Source: Serratia liquefaciens (GTDB lineage: Bacteria; Pseudomonadota; Gammaproteobacteria; Enterobacterales; Enterobacteriaceae). Taken from it: DNA of 64,000 nt. This document shows positions 45,320 through 53,810 of this stretch, piece after piece; position 1 is the stretch's first letter; every line of letters starts with the position of its first letter. Under the pieces are notes generated by a model. The model was not told where the DNA came from. It was given only the letters and a program-made list of their open reading frames with translations, and made no database searches. The translations under genes were made by a program, and so were the position numbers. Location: NCBI GenBank assembly GCA_012719855.1, contig JAAXZN010000015.1, positions 39,688 to 103,687 of the forward strand. The letters run 5' to 3'.

Positions 45320-45727
45320 TCAGTATCCGGTTTTAACTTTGTACATCAGCAAAGTTTTGCTGCCCCGGACAATCTTCACATACAGGGTGTTATCCTTCGC
45401 ACGACGCACGAAACTGGCCTTCACATCACCCTGACAGTCACCACCATCGTAGGGCACATTAATGCCGGTCTCATGTACCAGGTCGATAACACCAAAATTA
45501 TTATCAGCACAGGCAGTGCCCGGCCAGTCCTGAATTAAAGCAAATTTATGGTCGTCACTGATATCGGTAAGCGAGCAGACGGAGCTATTGATATCGTTTC
45601 CCTGACACCAGTACGACTCGCCCGGGTTGTCTTTATCCATCAGGTGTTCGGGTAACTGCGCTGCGCTGGCGGCGAAAGCGGTAAGAGACAACACAATGGC
45701 GGATAATGAAGTAATCATCTTGAACAT
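45320..45727 (-). CDS. secreted cysteine-containing island protein A
   Basis: This 135-residue protein has a clear Sec signal (FKMITSLSAIVLSLTAFAASA) and a mature part with four cysteines (YWCQ, SSVCS, TACAD, GDCQG), suggesting two disulfides in the periplasm. It shares a layout with the upstream island protein: a GxxxWC motif, a K-F-G/A central segment and a Tyr-Lys-rich ending (LLMYKVKTGY versus LFRYKRF). The function is unknown. Neighbouring island genes are phage/plasmid functions, so a role in surface protection is possible but unsupported. Confidence 0.6.
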   Translation of the reverse strand: MFKMITSLSAIVLSLTAFAASAAQLPEHLMDKDNPGESYWCQGNDINSSVCSLTDISDDHKFALIQDWPGTACADNNFGVIDLVHETGINVPYDGGDCQGDVKASFVRRAKDNTLYVKIVRGSKTLLMYKVKTGY

Positions 45728-45795
45728 GGTTTAATCCCTGAATCATCATTGGCGCATGGTTGCGGCAGATTTTGTTGGTGCCAGTCATGGCATGA

Positions 45796-46233
45796 TTAAA
45801 AGCGTTTATAGCGGAACAGTTCTTTACCCTGGTACAGCACAACAAGGTCGTCGTAATCCGGCTTTTTATGGTTAGGCATGAAGGTGGCAATAGTTCCGGG
45901 ACGACACAGGTCTTTCACGGTGACACCGAATTTCTGGTCCGGGGTAATGGTGAAGCCTTTCGACGCCTCATCGTGCATGATAGTGATCCAGCCCCACAGG
46001 CCACCCTCACAGTCTTTCTTCGGCGCAGAACGCACAGTCACCATTCCACCTTTACGGTCAGCAAACATGGCTTCACACTTTCCTGTGACCTGACGGTGCG
46101 CGTCGCACCAGAAAATATTGCCACTATTGTTATTCACCGCAGCGGGTAATACCCGGTTATAAGGCGCAGCCTGTACTGTGGCACAGGTCAGGAGACTGCC
46201 AGTTATCAGTAGAGTTCTGAACAGTTGTTTCAT
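45796..46233 (-). CDS. secreted cysteine-containing island protein B
   Basis: This 145-residue protein has a Sec signal (KQLFRTLLITGSLLTCATVQA) and four cysteines in the mature part (FWCDA, GKCEA, KDCEGG, DLCRPG). It appears paralogous to the 135-residue protein encoded 68 bases downstream. ATG 46233 has AAGGAAATTATC upstream; the frame is open further but without support. A terminator-like hairpin CCACCGG/CCGGTGG plus TTTCTCTTTT sits directly before that ribosome site. Function unknown. Confidence 0.6.
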   Translation of the reverse strand: MKQLFRTLLITGSLLTCATVQAAPYNRVLPAAVNNNSGNIFWCDAHRQVTGKCEAMFADRKGGMVTVRSAPKKDCEGGLWGWITIMHDEASKGFTITPDQKFGVTVKDLCRPGTIATFMPNHKKPDYDDLVVLYQGKELFRYKRF

Positions 46234-46246
46234 GATAATTTCCTTA

Positions 46247-46276
46247 AAAGAGAAACCACCGGTTGAAGGCCGGTGG
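46247..46276 (-). terminator. leader hairpin before secreted protein B
   Basis: On the minus strand CCACCGG-CCTTCAA-CCGGTGG followed by TTTCTCTTTT ends directly at the AAGGA ribosome site of the next gene. It also follows the GYF_2 gene stop (46284), so it may serve as terminator and leader control at once. Confidence 0.6.
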
Positions 46277-46283
46277 GAATATG

Positions 46284-46820
46284 TCACGCCACCAGCGTAA
46301 GGAGCAGCATGACAAGCCAGACCCAGAAATAAGCCGGTTTCTGCCCCAGTGATTTTGCCCGTCGCCACAGATAGAACGGCACCAGCCATGCCATTTTTCC
46401 GAAGGCTGCCGTGTCCACTCCTGCTTTACGCAGGCGTCTTTCATCCAGGTAGCCGAGAGCGATATTGAGCAGCAATGTAATAAACCAGTACTGTCCACCC
46501 GAAACGGCGTCATACGCCTCCTCAAAAGCCATACCACTCAGTCCCGCCGTCCACAGTTCAAGCGCGTAGCCAATGAACGGGGCAAAAGCCAGTGTCCAGA
46601 CCACACCACCCGGAATGCGGTGCCCCGGCAGTGCTGGTGGTGTGATGCACTGCGCCAGCGCGGCCGTCAGCGGGGTGGAGGATAAGGGCTGCCAGTCTGT
46701 CATCCCTGGCTTCCATACCAGTGCGGAGGCGGTAAGCTCACCGCGTTTAACACGCTCCGTCATTTCTTCTTCGGTGACACCGTCGTGACGGATACCATTT
46801 TTCTCGTAATGCCAGTTCAT
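46284..46820 (-). CDS. GYF_2-domain inner-membrane protein
   Basis: This 178-residue protein has an N-terminal GYF_2 (DUF4339) domain: WHYEKNGIRHDGVTEEEM...GELTASALVWKPGMTDWQPL, residues 1-50. Three or four hydrophobic helices follow in residues 75-178. The GYF_2 domain usually recruits peptide partners at the membrane. ATG 46820 is fixed by AAGGAGAATC; a CCGGC-CTTT-GCCGG hairpin lies just upstream at 46843-46856. Unknown function; it is common in CP4-type islands near DUF932 genes. Confidence 0.65.
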   Translation of the reverse strand: MNWHYEKNGIRHDGVTEEEMTERVKRGELTASALVWKPGMTDWQPLSSTPLTAALAQCITPPALPGHRIPGGVVWTLAFAPFIGYALELWTAGLSGMAFEEAYDAVSGGQYWFITLLLNIALGYLDERRLRKAGVDTAAFGKMAWLVPFYLWRRAKSLGQKPAYFWVWLVMLLLTLVA

Positions 46821-46863
46821 GATTCTCCTTATCTCTGAAATACCGGCAAAGGCCGGAGGTTGA

Positions 46864-47574
46864 TTAAGCAGCACTGCCCGCTGAGCTTCTGTCAGGAGAG
46901 GTCAGTAACAGGGCTTCGCGAATGAAACTAAAGTGAGGAAGTGCGTGAATGAAAGCAGGCTGACTGGTCAACTGGCTGATGGTTTTTCTGGGTGTAAAAG
47001 TGGTGTTCAGCACTGTGACGGCGTGAATATCTGTCAGCGGATGGACCGTGATATGTCCCCGAAACTCACCGGTCAGATACCAGCAACCTGACTGCGAAAT
47101 CAGCCGGTACGGAGCCAGGCCCTCACAGCGTTGCCCCTCGGCCAGCAGCGTCACCCGCTGGCGGGAGGTAATCGCGGTTACCAGTCGGTAAAACACCAGT
47201 GAGCCGGAAGGACTCACCCCGTGTGGTAGTTGCCACACCAGACAGGGTGCATCATCCGACGCCAGCAGGGCACTGACCAGTCTGCGGTCAAAGCCCGGAA
47301 AGACATCAGCGAGCCCGGTGCGGTGAGCAAAAGTCAGCACATCCAGCTCACCCTGCGCACCGCTGCCCCCGGTACGCAGGCGACAGAGGCCCTGACGATA
47401 TTCCAGGTCCAGGTACATGAGCCGCTCACGAAAATCCCGCCGCAGAGTGCGAACCGACACTCCGAACTCGACGGCAAGCTTCACCACGCTCAGAGTTTCG
47501 CCCGCCACCAGGCGACCGATGATGAGTGACAGTCTGACCGCCAGCCGGTCATGGCGACGTTCTGCCTGTGTCAT
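46864..47574 (-). CDS. WYL-domain transcriptional regulator (YfjR-like)
   Basis: This 236-residue protein has an N-terminal HTH ([42 protein letters not shown], about residues 10-52) and a C-terminal WYL-type ligand-binding domain ([29 protein letters not shown] replaces the canonical WYL). YfjR and relatives sit in the same place of CP4 islands. It probably regulates island genes, possibly in response to nucleic-acid ligands. Confidence 0.75.
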   Translation of the reverse strand: MTQAERRHDRLAVRLSLIIGRLVAGETLSVVKLAVEFGVSVRTLRRDFRERLMYLDLEYRQGLCRLRTGGSGAQGELDVLTFAHRTGLADVFPGFDRRLVSALLASDDAPCLVWQLPHGVSPSGSLVFYRLVTAITSRQRVTLLAEGQRCEGLAPYRLISQSGCWYLTGEFRGHITVHPLTDIHAVTVLNTTFTPRKTISQLTSQPAFIHALPHFSFIREALLLTSPDRSSAGSAA

Positions 47575-47797
47575 GGAACATTCTCCGTGAAGGATTAACT
47601 AACTGAAATTAATGTGATTACTTTACAGAGGGGGGTGGACAGGGAATGGACACTGCGGGAACTATTTTTTGCATCTGCATTATGCGAGAACGGACGCGGT
47701 CTACAGAAGTATTAGACTGTTTTACAAACAATCCCATTGAAGGGTAACGGACAGGTTGTGTCCATTATTAACGCAGCGATAACAATACCTGGGTTAT

Positions 47798-47816
47798 GGA
47801 GAGTACAATTCTCTCC
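47798..47816 (-). terminator. hairpin after the DUF932 gene
   Basis: GGAGAG and CTCTCC pair around TACAATT immediately after the DUF932 stop codon (47818). No T tract follows on the minus strand, so it may be an mRNA-end stem rather than a full terminator. Confidence 0.35.
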
Positions 47817-47817
47817 G

Positions 47818-48636
47818 TTACAGTTGCTCAAGCAGGGTTTCCGCCATCACCCACAGGGCACGATTAAGCTTCACGTCGCCGTCGATACCGCGTACAGCGC
47901 GGGTATGGGTTCGTCCACCTTTTGCACTACGACCACTTAGCCCGCCCTTAATAAGGTTCTCCTGAATGCGCTGATAGGTGGTCCACAGGTCATCGCTGTA
48001 ATCTTCGTAGCGCCTTGGCGTCAGTACCTGCGAAGGTGTTACTGGCTGGTGGTCTTCACCAAAGCGGTAAGTAATCGCCGCTTTCGCCAGTGCCTGTCGG
48101 GCTGGTGGTGGAAGCATCAGCGACTGCATGGCATCTCGTTTTTCTTCCACTCGGTCAAAAATCCCCAGTACCTCATACGCCCCCTCAATCACCTGGCTCA
48201 CCACGTCTCCTTTATGCGGAACGCGTACCTCACCAAAGGTCTCACCGCAAATCAGCCCATTCTGGCAAACCTCACGAAATAATCCCGGCAGCATCTGGTA
48301 CGAACTGGAGCCATCGTGGGAATTCAGCAGAATGATTTCCGGCACCTGCTTACCAGTAATCTGGCCCTCACGGCGCAGGCGTAACATGTGTTTGGTATGC
48401 TCACGACGCTCCGGGTCACGAACCCGGGTCTGACAGGCAAAGAACGGCTGAAAGCCTTCAAGTTGCAGACTATTGAGCAGGGTGATGGTTGGGATGTAAG
48501 TGTATTTTTCACTTCGTGAAGCATGTTTGTCTTCGCTGAAGACACTGGGCACCGTGCGATACAGCTCTTCATGGGTTAACGGACGGTCACGACGGATAAT
48601 ATTTGCTGCGCCAAAGCGCGAAATTAGACGGGTCAT
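47818..48636 (-). CDS. DUF932 protein (YfjQ/YafZ family)
   Basis: This 272-residue protein matches YfjQ/YafZ (273) in pattern: LISRFGAANIIRRDRPLTHEELYRTVPSVF, SRSEKYTYIPTITLL, GFQPFFACQTRVRD, ILLNSHDGSSSYQM and CQNGLICGETFGEVRVPHKG. The biochemical function of DUF932 is not established; it occurs in phages, plasmids and islands. ATG 48636 has GAGGAGTC upstream; a terminator-like stem precedes it at 48667-48701. Confidence 0.85.
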   Translation of the reverse strand: MTRLISRFGAANIIRRDRPLTHEELYRTVPSVFSEDKHASRSEKYTYIPTITLLNSLQLEGFQPFFACQTRVRDPERREHTKHMLRLRREGQITGKQVPEIILLNSHDGSSSYQMLPGLFREVCQNGLICGETFGEVRVPHKGDVVSQVIEGAYEVLGIFDRVEEKRDAMQSLMLPPPARQALAKAAITYRFGEDHQPVTPSQVLTPRRYEDYSDDLWTTYQRIQENLIKGGLSGRSAKGGRTHTRAVRGIDGDVKLNRALWVMAETLLEQL

Positions 48637-48666
48637 AAGAGACTCCTCATGATGGAAAAAGAAAGA

Positions 48667-48701
48667 CAAAAAAGCCCTACCGCACAATCGCGACAGGGCT
48701 C
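48667..48701 (-). terminator. terminator between GTPase and DUF932 genes
   Basis: On the minus strand AGCCCTGTCGC-GATTGT-GCGGTAGGGCT is followed by TTTTTT. It ends the GTPase transcript and lies 31 bases before the DUF932 start codon, another hairpin in a leader of this island. Confidence 0.7.
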
Positions 48702-48730
48702 AGAGAACAACGATGTAAGGGGCTAAATAT

Positions 48731-49597
48731 TCAGAAGAAGAAATTCCAGACGGCACAGGCAACCGATACCACGGTGTCGCGTACAGCCTGAATAAGGGTA
48801 CGAACCGGGGTTGGGACAAACGGCAGGTTAAGTACCGTATCCAGTACTGTACCTACGGTTTCACCAAAATCATCACGGGCTTTTTTGTTGACTTCATCGG
48901 TACGAAAAGAAGGCTGGAGTTGCACCACAACAGGGCTACTGGCCTTACGAGGAAGGCTGCGGATCATGCGTTCAGCCATCACTCTGAGCCCCCACTTTGT
49001 GCGCACCGAAATCGCACATATAGGATGAACAGGCTGGAACAACTCATGCAAGGCACAAACTTTATGGCTAATACTGCGCTTCTGGTCAACAGATAATCCG
49101 TCACTAGAGCTGCCTGTCGGTTCAATCTTGTCGACCTGGCTGACAACAAACAACACTCTTTGCCGGTGTGCCTCGCCGATCACCTTGCGATAAAAGTACT
49201 CATCCACGGCCAGAGCCCGGTCATCGGCCTTAATCAACCACAGCACCAGGTCAAGTTTCGGTAACTGCTGGTGGTAGAGTGCCGCATATTCCGTATCTCG
49301 CAGCTTGCTTTCACCTACGCCTGGCAAATCCACCAGTGTCATAAAGCGATCACCAATCTGCAAGCGGAAACGCAGCGGTTCTCGGGTACAGGCCGCCACG
49401 TCGCTAACCGGTGAGATGCTTCCGGCAAACAGAGCATTGCACAGGCTTGATTTACCAGCACCTGTTTTACCCATGATCCCGATTACTGGCTCATAGCGGG
49501 CTAGTTGATTTATCTGCTGCAGAATTCGCTCAGAAACCCATTGGGGCAGACCAGAGAGCGTATGCTGCAGAGACTGTTGTCCTTCACTTTTATTCAT
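48731..49597 (-). CDS. YfjP/YkfA-family GTPase
   Basis: This 288-residue protein is a small GTPase of the Era/Septin-like YfjP group (E. coli 287): P-loop GIMGKTGAGKSSL (about 38-50), G3 motif LVDLPGVGES, G4-like SQVDKIEP, and a C-terminal segment with hydrophobic helices (PFVPTPVRTLIQAV, VVSVACAVWNFFF). Its role in CP4-type islands is unknown. The leader contains a stem CCCCG/CGGGG followed by TTTTCTTTTCC. Confidence 0.85.
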   Translation of the reverse strand: MNKSEGQQSLQHTLSGLPQWVSERILQQINQLARYEPVIGIMGKTGAGKSSLCNALFAGSISPVSDVAACTREPLRFRLQIGDRFMTLVDLPGVGESKLRDTEYAALYHQQLPKLDLVLWLIKADDRALAVDEYFYRKVIGEAHRQRVLFVVSQVDKIEPTGSSSDGLSVDQKRSISHKVCALHELFQPVHPICAISVRTKWGLRVMAERMIRSLPRKASSPVVVQLQPSFRTDEVNKKARDDFGETVGTVLDTVLNLPFVPTPVRTLIQAVRDTVVSVACAVWNFFF

Positions 49598-49610
49598 GGC
49601 ACTTTCTCAG

Positions 49611-49647
49611 ACAGGAAAAGAAAACCCCGATCCAGTGAAGGAACGGG
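49611..49647 (-). terminator. terminator/leader hairpin before the GTPase gene
   Basis: On the minus strand CCCCG (49643-49647) and CGGGG (49624-49628) enclose a 14-base loop and are followed by TTTTCTTTTCC. It follows the unknown 383-residue gene by 100 bases and ends 14 bases before the GTPase start. Confidence 0.55.
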
Positions 49648-49747
49648 GCGATTCACAGAGATAATATCTGTCTGAAATTATTTGGAATGAGAGGGTATTG
49701 TGTAGTTTACAAATTCAGGATGATAAAGATTGAACTAATCGAAAACT

Positions 49748-50899
49748 TCAATTTTTATCGTTCTTTATAATTTCAGCGTATTCATAATCAATTAGATTTA
49801 CCATCACTTCCATTTCCGACACACCATAAATACTCGATAATTTAACAAGCTGTTTTTTTGATTTAGCAGGTAATTTCATAGCATTGATGCTGGTTTTAGA
49901 CTTCTTCCTTCTGAGTTGCTGCTTCCAGGCTTTTTCAAGCTCTGTTATCAGCACTTTCTTATGTTTCTGAGGTGCATGAGGTGACTCATTTAACTCAAGA
50001 AATTGCTGACTTACCTTTTTACGGTTCTTCTTTAATTCTTCAAGTTGTACATTTGTCCAGCCATTCCATAAATCAAAGGTTGCGCAGATAAAATGCCAGC
50101 GCTGGTAATTGTTAAGAGGGTTAAGTGGAGGCGAAACACCTTTATTTTTCATTGTTTCCCATGCCCACACACATTGCTCTTCATTTTTAATATCCATCCA
50201 AAGAAAAGCATCAGAAAAATCTGCGTAGACTTTAGACCAGGCGTCATTTATTTTTTTTGTCAGTCCGAGAATGATTCGCATATCTAAATCTAAAAATATC
50301 TCCGTAATGCATCCGGTAATATTTTCAACCCCCTTTGCATTTGCAACAAAACTCGGGAAGAAAACACCATTGGCAGGTCTGTTTTTTAACGTAGAAGTAG
50401 CAGGCTGCCCGAGTATTTTATCTAATGTTTCGTCCAAATTATCTTGTGCAGTTGAGTCTGACAATATCGATTCATCTTGCGGTTCTGACTTCTCTGGCTC
50501 AGTTTTTTTTTCAGGAGCCTCAAAATTGAAGTCAGATGTCATCACTCCTAATGAGGCCACCCCAGCCCCTTGATGACCTGATGTTTTACTCATGGTTAGG
50601 TTAAATTCATCTGTACCGAGAGCCTTTACTGAAAACGGATCAACATAGCTTTCGGCTTTCGGTATGGACCACTCGCTTTTGATTTTTTCAAAATATAGAG
50701 CCAGGTAAAAAAAATAAAAAAATGCTGCCCGAGGCTCTTTATCCAGCCACTTTAGCTTATTTTTTAACAACGCACGCTTTTCTGCATATTGCTTTTTGAG
50801 CTTGATGCGTTCTTTTTCGAAACGCTCTTTTTCCCATGTGCGGCTTTCTTCTGCGAGCTTTTTTCTGCTTTCGTTTTCGTTCATTTTCTCTACAGCCAT
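49748..50899 (-). CDS. uncharacterised coiled-coil protein, possible RHH tail
   Basis: This 383-residue protein, not recognised, opens with a highly charged coiled coil (about residues 5-55, repeating K/E/R). An acidic, Ser/Glu-rich linker (110-165) leads to a folded aromatic-rich part (180-285, with AWSKVYADFSDAFLWMD and YQRWHFICATFDLWNGW). The basic C-terminus (SKKQLVKLSSIYGVSEMEVMV...) resembles ribbon-helix-helix copy-control proteins. ATG 50899 lacks a ribosome site; ATG 50884 is an alternative. Base composition is much more AT-rich than its neighbours, so it may be a separate acquisition. The function is open. Confidence 0.55.
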   Translation of the reverse strand: MAVEKMNENESRKKLAEESRTWEKERFEKERIKLKKQYAEKRALLKNKLKWLDKEPRAAFFYFFYLALYFEKIKSEWSIPKAESYVDPFSVKALGTDEFNLTMSKTSGHQGAGVASLGVMTSDFNFEAPEKKTEPEKSEPQDESILSDSTAQDNLDETLDKILGQPATSTLKNRPANGVFFPSFVANAKGVENITGCITEIFLDLDMRIILGLTKKINDAWSKVYADFSDAFLWMDIKNEEQCVWAWETMKNKGVSPPLNPLNNYQRWHFICATFDLWNGWTNVQLEELKKNRKKVSQQFLELNESPHAPQKHKKVLITELEKAWKQQLRRKKSKTSINAMKLPAKSKKQLVKLSSIYGVSEMEVMVNLIDYEYAEIIKNDKN

Positions 50900-51342
50900 G
50901 TCGGTTGATTGTGATTATTTTACGTATGGTAAACATAAAAAAACAACAGTTAAAACGAGTAAAAATTGAATTTAAATTACGTAAAAAACAAAATAAAAAC
51001 GTAGAAAAATCGTAGGCTATTAAAAAGGTGTAAAAATAAAAATCAATAGGTTACGAACAAGTTATGTGATGAATATACCAACCGATGTCATATCAAGGCA
51101 ATCATGCATATCGCCAGACAGGAAAAATGTTAGACGATATCTCTTTCTTACGCTGCGCATGTGATGGGTTAGTGAGTCTGACGCATAACGAAGTGGCTTT
51201 AACAGCGTGCCAAGAAAAAACACGAAGCCGCAAAACGATCATCACCACTTTTTTTGCATGAACACCGGTACCTATGCCGGAAGGGACATCAAAACAATCA
51301 TCACAGACTCCGGCTACCATTTAGTTACCGGAGAATCCAACA
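50900..51342. promoter_or_regulatory. AT-rich gap with a duplicated alpA-type leader
   Basis: About 440 bases. The first half (50930-51060) is almost pure A/T and may carry the promoter of the 383-residue gene. The end (about 51257-51342) closely resembles the leader of the intact alpA gene: CACCGGTACCTATGCCGG, GGCTACCATTTAGTTACCGG and GGAGAATC in the same order as at 52467-52540. Confidence 0.5.
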
Positions 51343-51388
51343 ATGACTATTAAACCTTCCCAGCACCAAGATCAGTTTGTCTATATGG
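51343..51388 (+). pseudogene. truncated alpA copy
   Basis: ATG 51343 after GGAGAATC encodes MTIKPSQHQDQFVYM, matching the intact AlpA start MTTKLSLLEDQLVDM at about 8 of 15 positions. The similarity stops near 51388, where an IS3-family fragment begins. Together with the duplicated leader upstream this is a broken alpA paralogue or an interrupted ancestral gene. Confidence 0.6.
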
Positions 51389-51593
51389 TGTTTGCCCGTG
51401 CCCATCGGAAGTGGTCTTTGTACAGATGACGAACACACCGCTGTTTTGCCTCCATGAAAACCTGACGAACTGCAGCATCGCAGTCCAGACGGAACTGGTG
51501 TCGCCGGTTTAGCTGATGATGTCGCAGACGCCTGGCATACCAGCTGCTGCGGGCAGGATCATTAGTTACCACTACTAATTTGGTGGACACCAT
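51381..51593 (-). mobile_element. IS3-family transposase (orfB) fragment
   Basis: The minus strand encodes about 70 residues including NDPARSSWYARRLRHHQLN and HQFRLDCDAAVRQVFMEAKQR, typical of the N-terminus of IS3-group OrfB proteins, just before the expected YGAPRL segment. The similarity breaks off at the alpA remnant, and no DDE domain or full inverted repeats are present. It is a deletion remnant. Confidence 0.6.
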
Positions 51594-51834
51594 TTTGTCG
51601 AATGGGTCAGAAAATCACAGTCGGTCCTGAGATGATGCTTATGGTTTATTGCGGGGTTCGTGCAATGTAAATTATGTGCGAATTTGATAATTAAGGTTAA
51701 TTGGTATTATAGGGAAGTAGATCACAGTACATAGCAACCATTCCATCAAGGAATGGTACATAGCTAACCGTAGTAAATTAAAACCAGCCAGGCTGGTATT
51801 CCCTTCCGTAATATTAAAAAAAACAGTTCCCACT

Positions 51835-51866
51835 GTTCCTTTGCACTCACCCAAAGGAACAAAATA
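51835..51866 (+). promoter_or_regulatory. hairpin hiding the Gp2 ribosome site
   Basis: GTTCCTTTG (51835-51843) pairs perfectly with CAAAGGAAC (51852-51860); the AAGGAA in the 3' arm is the ribosome site for the ATG at 51867. Upstream stems CCATTCC/GGAATGG (about 51746-51763) and CCAGCcagGCTGG (51783-51796) add further structure. Translation of this gene is probably controlled by RNA folding. Confidence 0.6.
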
Positions 51867-52448
51867 ATGCAAAGGTACTACCCACATTTTAAAAAAATCA
51901 CCCCCAATGATTTTCTCTTGAACATGATTAATCATCATCTGAATCAGATCCTAAACTGTCACTCCAAAATACTGGCCTTTCGAATGGATTTTGATTACCA
52001 GCGGGGTACCAACAGATTCATTCGTAATTCCTCATTTGAAATACAGGATGACCTCCGGGAGTTAACTCAAGCGGTGATTCTAATGCCTCAACTCTGCGGT
52101 TGTTTCTGGGTGCTGGAATGGACAAAGACACATGCTATCCATGCTCATGCCATTTTTTATCTCAAAGGGCAGAAGCATCAGAAGTCATTTCCGTTTATTC
52201 AACAGACTGGTGAATGGTGGCTGAAGATAACGAACGATGAAGGGAAATACGAACGTTGCAAACCGAAGGACTGCTACCAGGACGATATCAATAACGTCGT
52301 TGATTATGACAACGACGAAGATGTTAATAGTCTGAGACGTATTGCCAGTTATCTGACGAAAGAATCCCAGAAGAATGGTTGTCTGATTTGGGGATGTAAT
52401 GAGGTTCCTGAACCAGCCAGACAAGGCCGCCCCAGAAAGGCCAAATAA
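51867..52448 (+). CDS. inovirus Gp2-type (YagK/YfjJ family) protein
   Basis: This 193-residue protein shows the YagK/YfjJ C-terminal family pattern: ILAFRMDFDYQRG, WVLEWTKTHAIHAHAIFYLKGQKH with paired histidines, GEWWLKIT and LRRIASYLTKESQ. The HAHAIFY segment resembles the HUH motif of inovirus/plasmid replication initiators. It probably acts in island replication or is a relic of it. It precedes alpA by 98 bases. Its ribosome site is inside a perfect hairpin. Confidence 0.75.
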   Translation: MQRYYPHFKKITPNDFLLNMINHHLNQILNCHSKILAFRMDFDYQRGTNRFIRNSSFEIQDDLRELTQAVILMPQLCGCFWVLEWTKTHAIHAHAIFYLKGQKHQKSFPFIQQTGEWWLKITNDEGKYERCKPKDCYQDDINNVVDYDNDEDVNSLRRIASYLTKESQKNGCLIWGCNEVPEPARQGRPRKAK

Positions 52449-52460
52449 TAGAACGATTTT

Positions 52461-52546
52461 TTACAGCACCACCGGTTGCTATGCCGGAGCGGGCAGCATC
52501 AATAAACCCGTAGCCGGTTTCTTTTTAGCTACCGGAGAATCAAACC
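52461..52546 (+). promoter_or_regulatory. structured alpA leader
   Basis: Nested inverted repeats CCGG-TTGCTATG-CCGG and CCGTAGCCGG...AGCTACCGG fold around the GGAG ribosome site of alpA. The same layout precedes the truncated alpA copy at 51257-51342. Confidence 0.45.
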
Positions 52547-52753
52547 ATGACAACTAAACTATCCCTTCTTGAAGACCAACTTGTCGATATGGCGTTTATT
52601 ACCAAACTACTGCAGATGACAGATAAGTGGATGTTTAAGCTCATCAAAGACGGAACATTCCCCAAACCGATAAAGCTGGGACGCAGCTCTCGCTGGCTAC
52701 AGAGTGAAGTGGAAGCCTGGCTACAGAAACGTATTGATGATTCCCGCAACTAA
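52547..52753 (+). CDS. alpA: AlpA-family excisionase/regulator
   Basis: This 68-residue DNA-binding protein has a MerR-like winged helix (MAFITKLLQMTDKWMFKLIKDGTFPKPIKLGRSSRWLQSEVEAWLQKRI). In CP4-57 AlpA triggers expression of the excision integrase. Here it probably controls excision of this island. It follows a structured leader and precedes a 174-residue gene by 107 bases. Confidence 0.9.
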   Translation: MTTKLSLLEDQLVDMAFITKLLQMTDKWMFKLIKDGTFPKPIKLGRSSRWLQSEVEAWLQKRIDDSRN

Positions 52754-52860
52754 ACTCCTAACCTTATTAATCAATCAACCTTCCTGACTAGCAGACTGTT
52801 TATCCGCTCTCTGCGGAGGCTTACGGCTGCCTGAAATTTAAGAATCAAGGAAAATCACCT

Positions 52861-53385
52861 ATGAAAAACATCCCATTACTTAACCATTACCAAACCTGGC
52901 TCAATGATTTTACCCGCATCAATTTGTTCCATGGTTTGTGCCAGCAGGAAATAGAGCACTGGCACAAGCTTGCGATTACATCGTGCCGGTCGTCGGGTGG
53001 TGAAATTGTCGTCCCACAGTGTCTGTTACAGGTCACTCAAACATCCCAGGAGGAAGAGTGTGCTGTTATCCCCCGACTGAACAAACGTACTGACTATTCT
53101 CTGTTACCTGGCGTGTTGCTCAGTGAATGTTACCGCCTTGGAAAAAGCAGACTGGCGGAACAATTACAGATGTTATTCCGGCTGCATACGCAACCGGGCT
53201 TTCGACAAACGCTGACACTACTGTGCTGGTGTGAACTGGTTGCAGGCCGGGATTTGGATGAATGGTATTCGCTGCACTTACCGCTTCCTGACACTCTGAA
53301 GCAATGGATGTCAGAAAAACAGAAATCATATCGAGGGCTGAAGACACTGACTGAAAATTATATTCGTGCCACTAGACCGATGTGA
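52861..53385 (+). CDS. hypothetical CP4-type island protein
   Basis: This 174-residue soluble protein is rich in helices, with LFHGLCQQEIEHWHKLAITSC and LLPGVLLSECYRLGKSRLAEQLQMLFRL, and is not assigned to a named family; similar genes commonly follow alpA in enterobacterial islands. AAGGAAAATCACC precedes the ATG; a CCGC-TCTCT-GCGG stem lies at 52810-52823. Function unknown. Confidence 0.6.
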   Translation: MKNIPLLNHYQTWLNDFTRINLFHGLCQQEIEHWHKLAITSCRSSGGEIVVPQCLLQVTQTSQEEECAVIPRLNKRTDYSLLPGVLLSECYRLGKSRLAEQLQMLFRLHTQPGFRQTLTLLCWCELVAGRDLDEWYSLHLPLPDTLKQWMSEKQKSYRGLKTLTENYIRATRPM

Positions 53386-53606
53386 GGACTGGGGAATGCG
53401 AGCCCCTTGACATGATTGTCTCCGGCCATTCCCCCGGTGGCATTGCACGATGTGCGGTCTGTCATGTTGTGGCGAGAAACGCAGCCTTCAATGCAGAAAA
53501 GAGATATACCGCCGGGAGACCTGAATTCATTCAAAGGAATCAGTCACTCCTGATTTTTGTCGGTGCACCAGAACTTTATTATATGGGGCATATAACTTCG
53601 GAGTAA
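53382..53606 (+). CDS. possible Icd/Ash-like phage remnant
   Basis: A 74-codon frame overlaps the preceding stop by 4 bases and contains GHSPGGIARCAVCHVVARN, resembling the conserved segment of short P4/P1-type Ash or Icd-like proteins. The rest is unfamiliar and there is no strong ribosome site, so it could be a fragment or an untranslated structured RNA: GGGG/CCCC-type stems lie at about 53393-53408. Confidence 0.35.
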   Translation: MRTGECEPLDMIVSGHSPGGIARCAVCHVVARNAAFNAEKRYTAGRPEFIQRNQSLLIFVGAPELYYMGHITSE

Positions 53607-53810
53607 AAATCAATCACTTTCCATCATCCGGACCCTGGTGCTGGTGGACTGGTCATTCGTAGTCCATGACGGGTTGGTAATATTAATTAACAAACTGATA
53701 TATAAGCAATATTATCTCAATACCTCGCCCTATACGGTTACTCATACACGACAGCCTTAATGGCTGGTATTACCACCCTTTAAATCCTTAATCCCTTTAA
53801 CAGCCCATTG

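Noticed and set aside
51102..51320. 72-codon minus-strand frame upstream of the truncated alpA
   Set aside because: Antisense to the duplicated alpA leader; no supporting feature.
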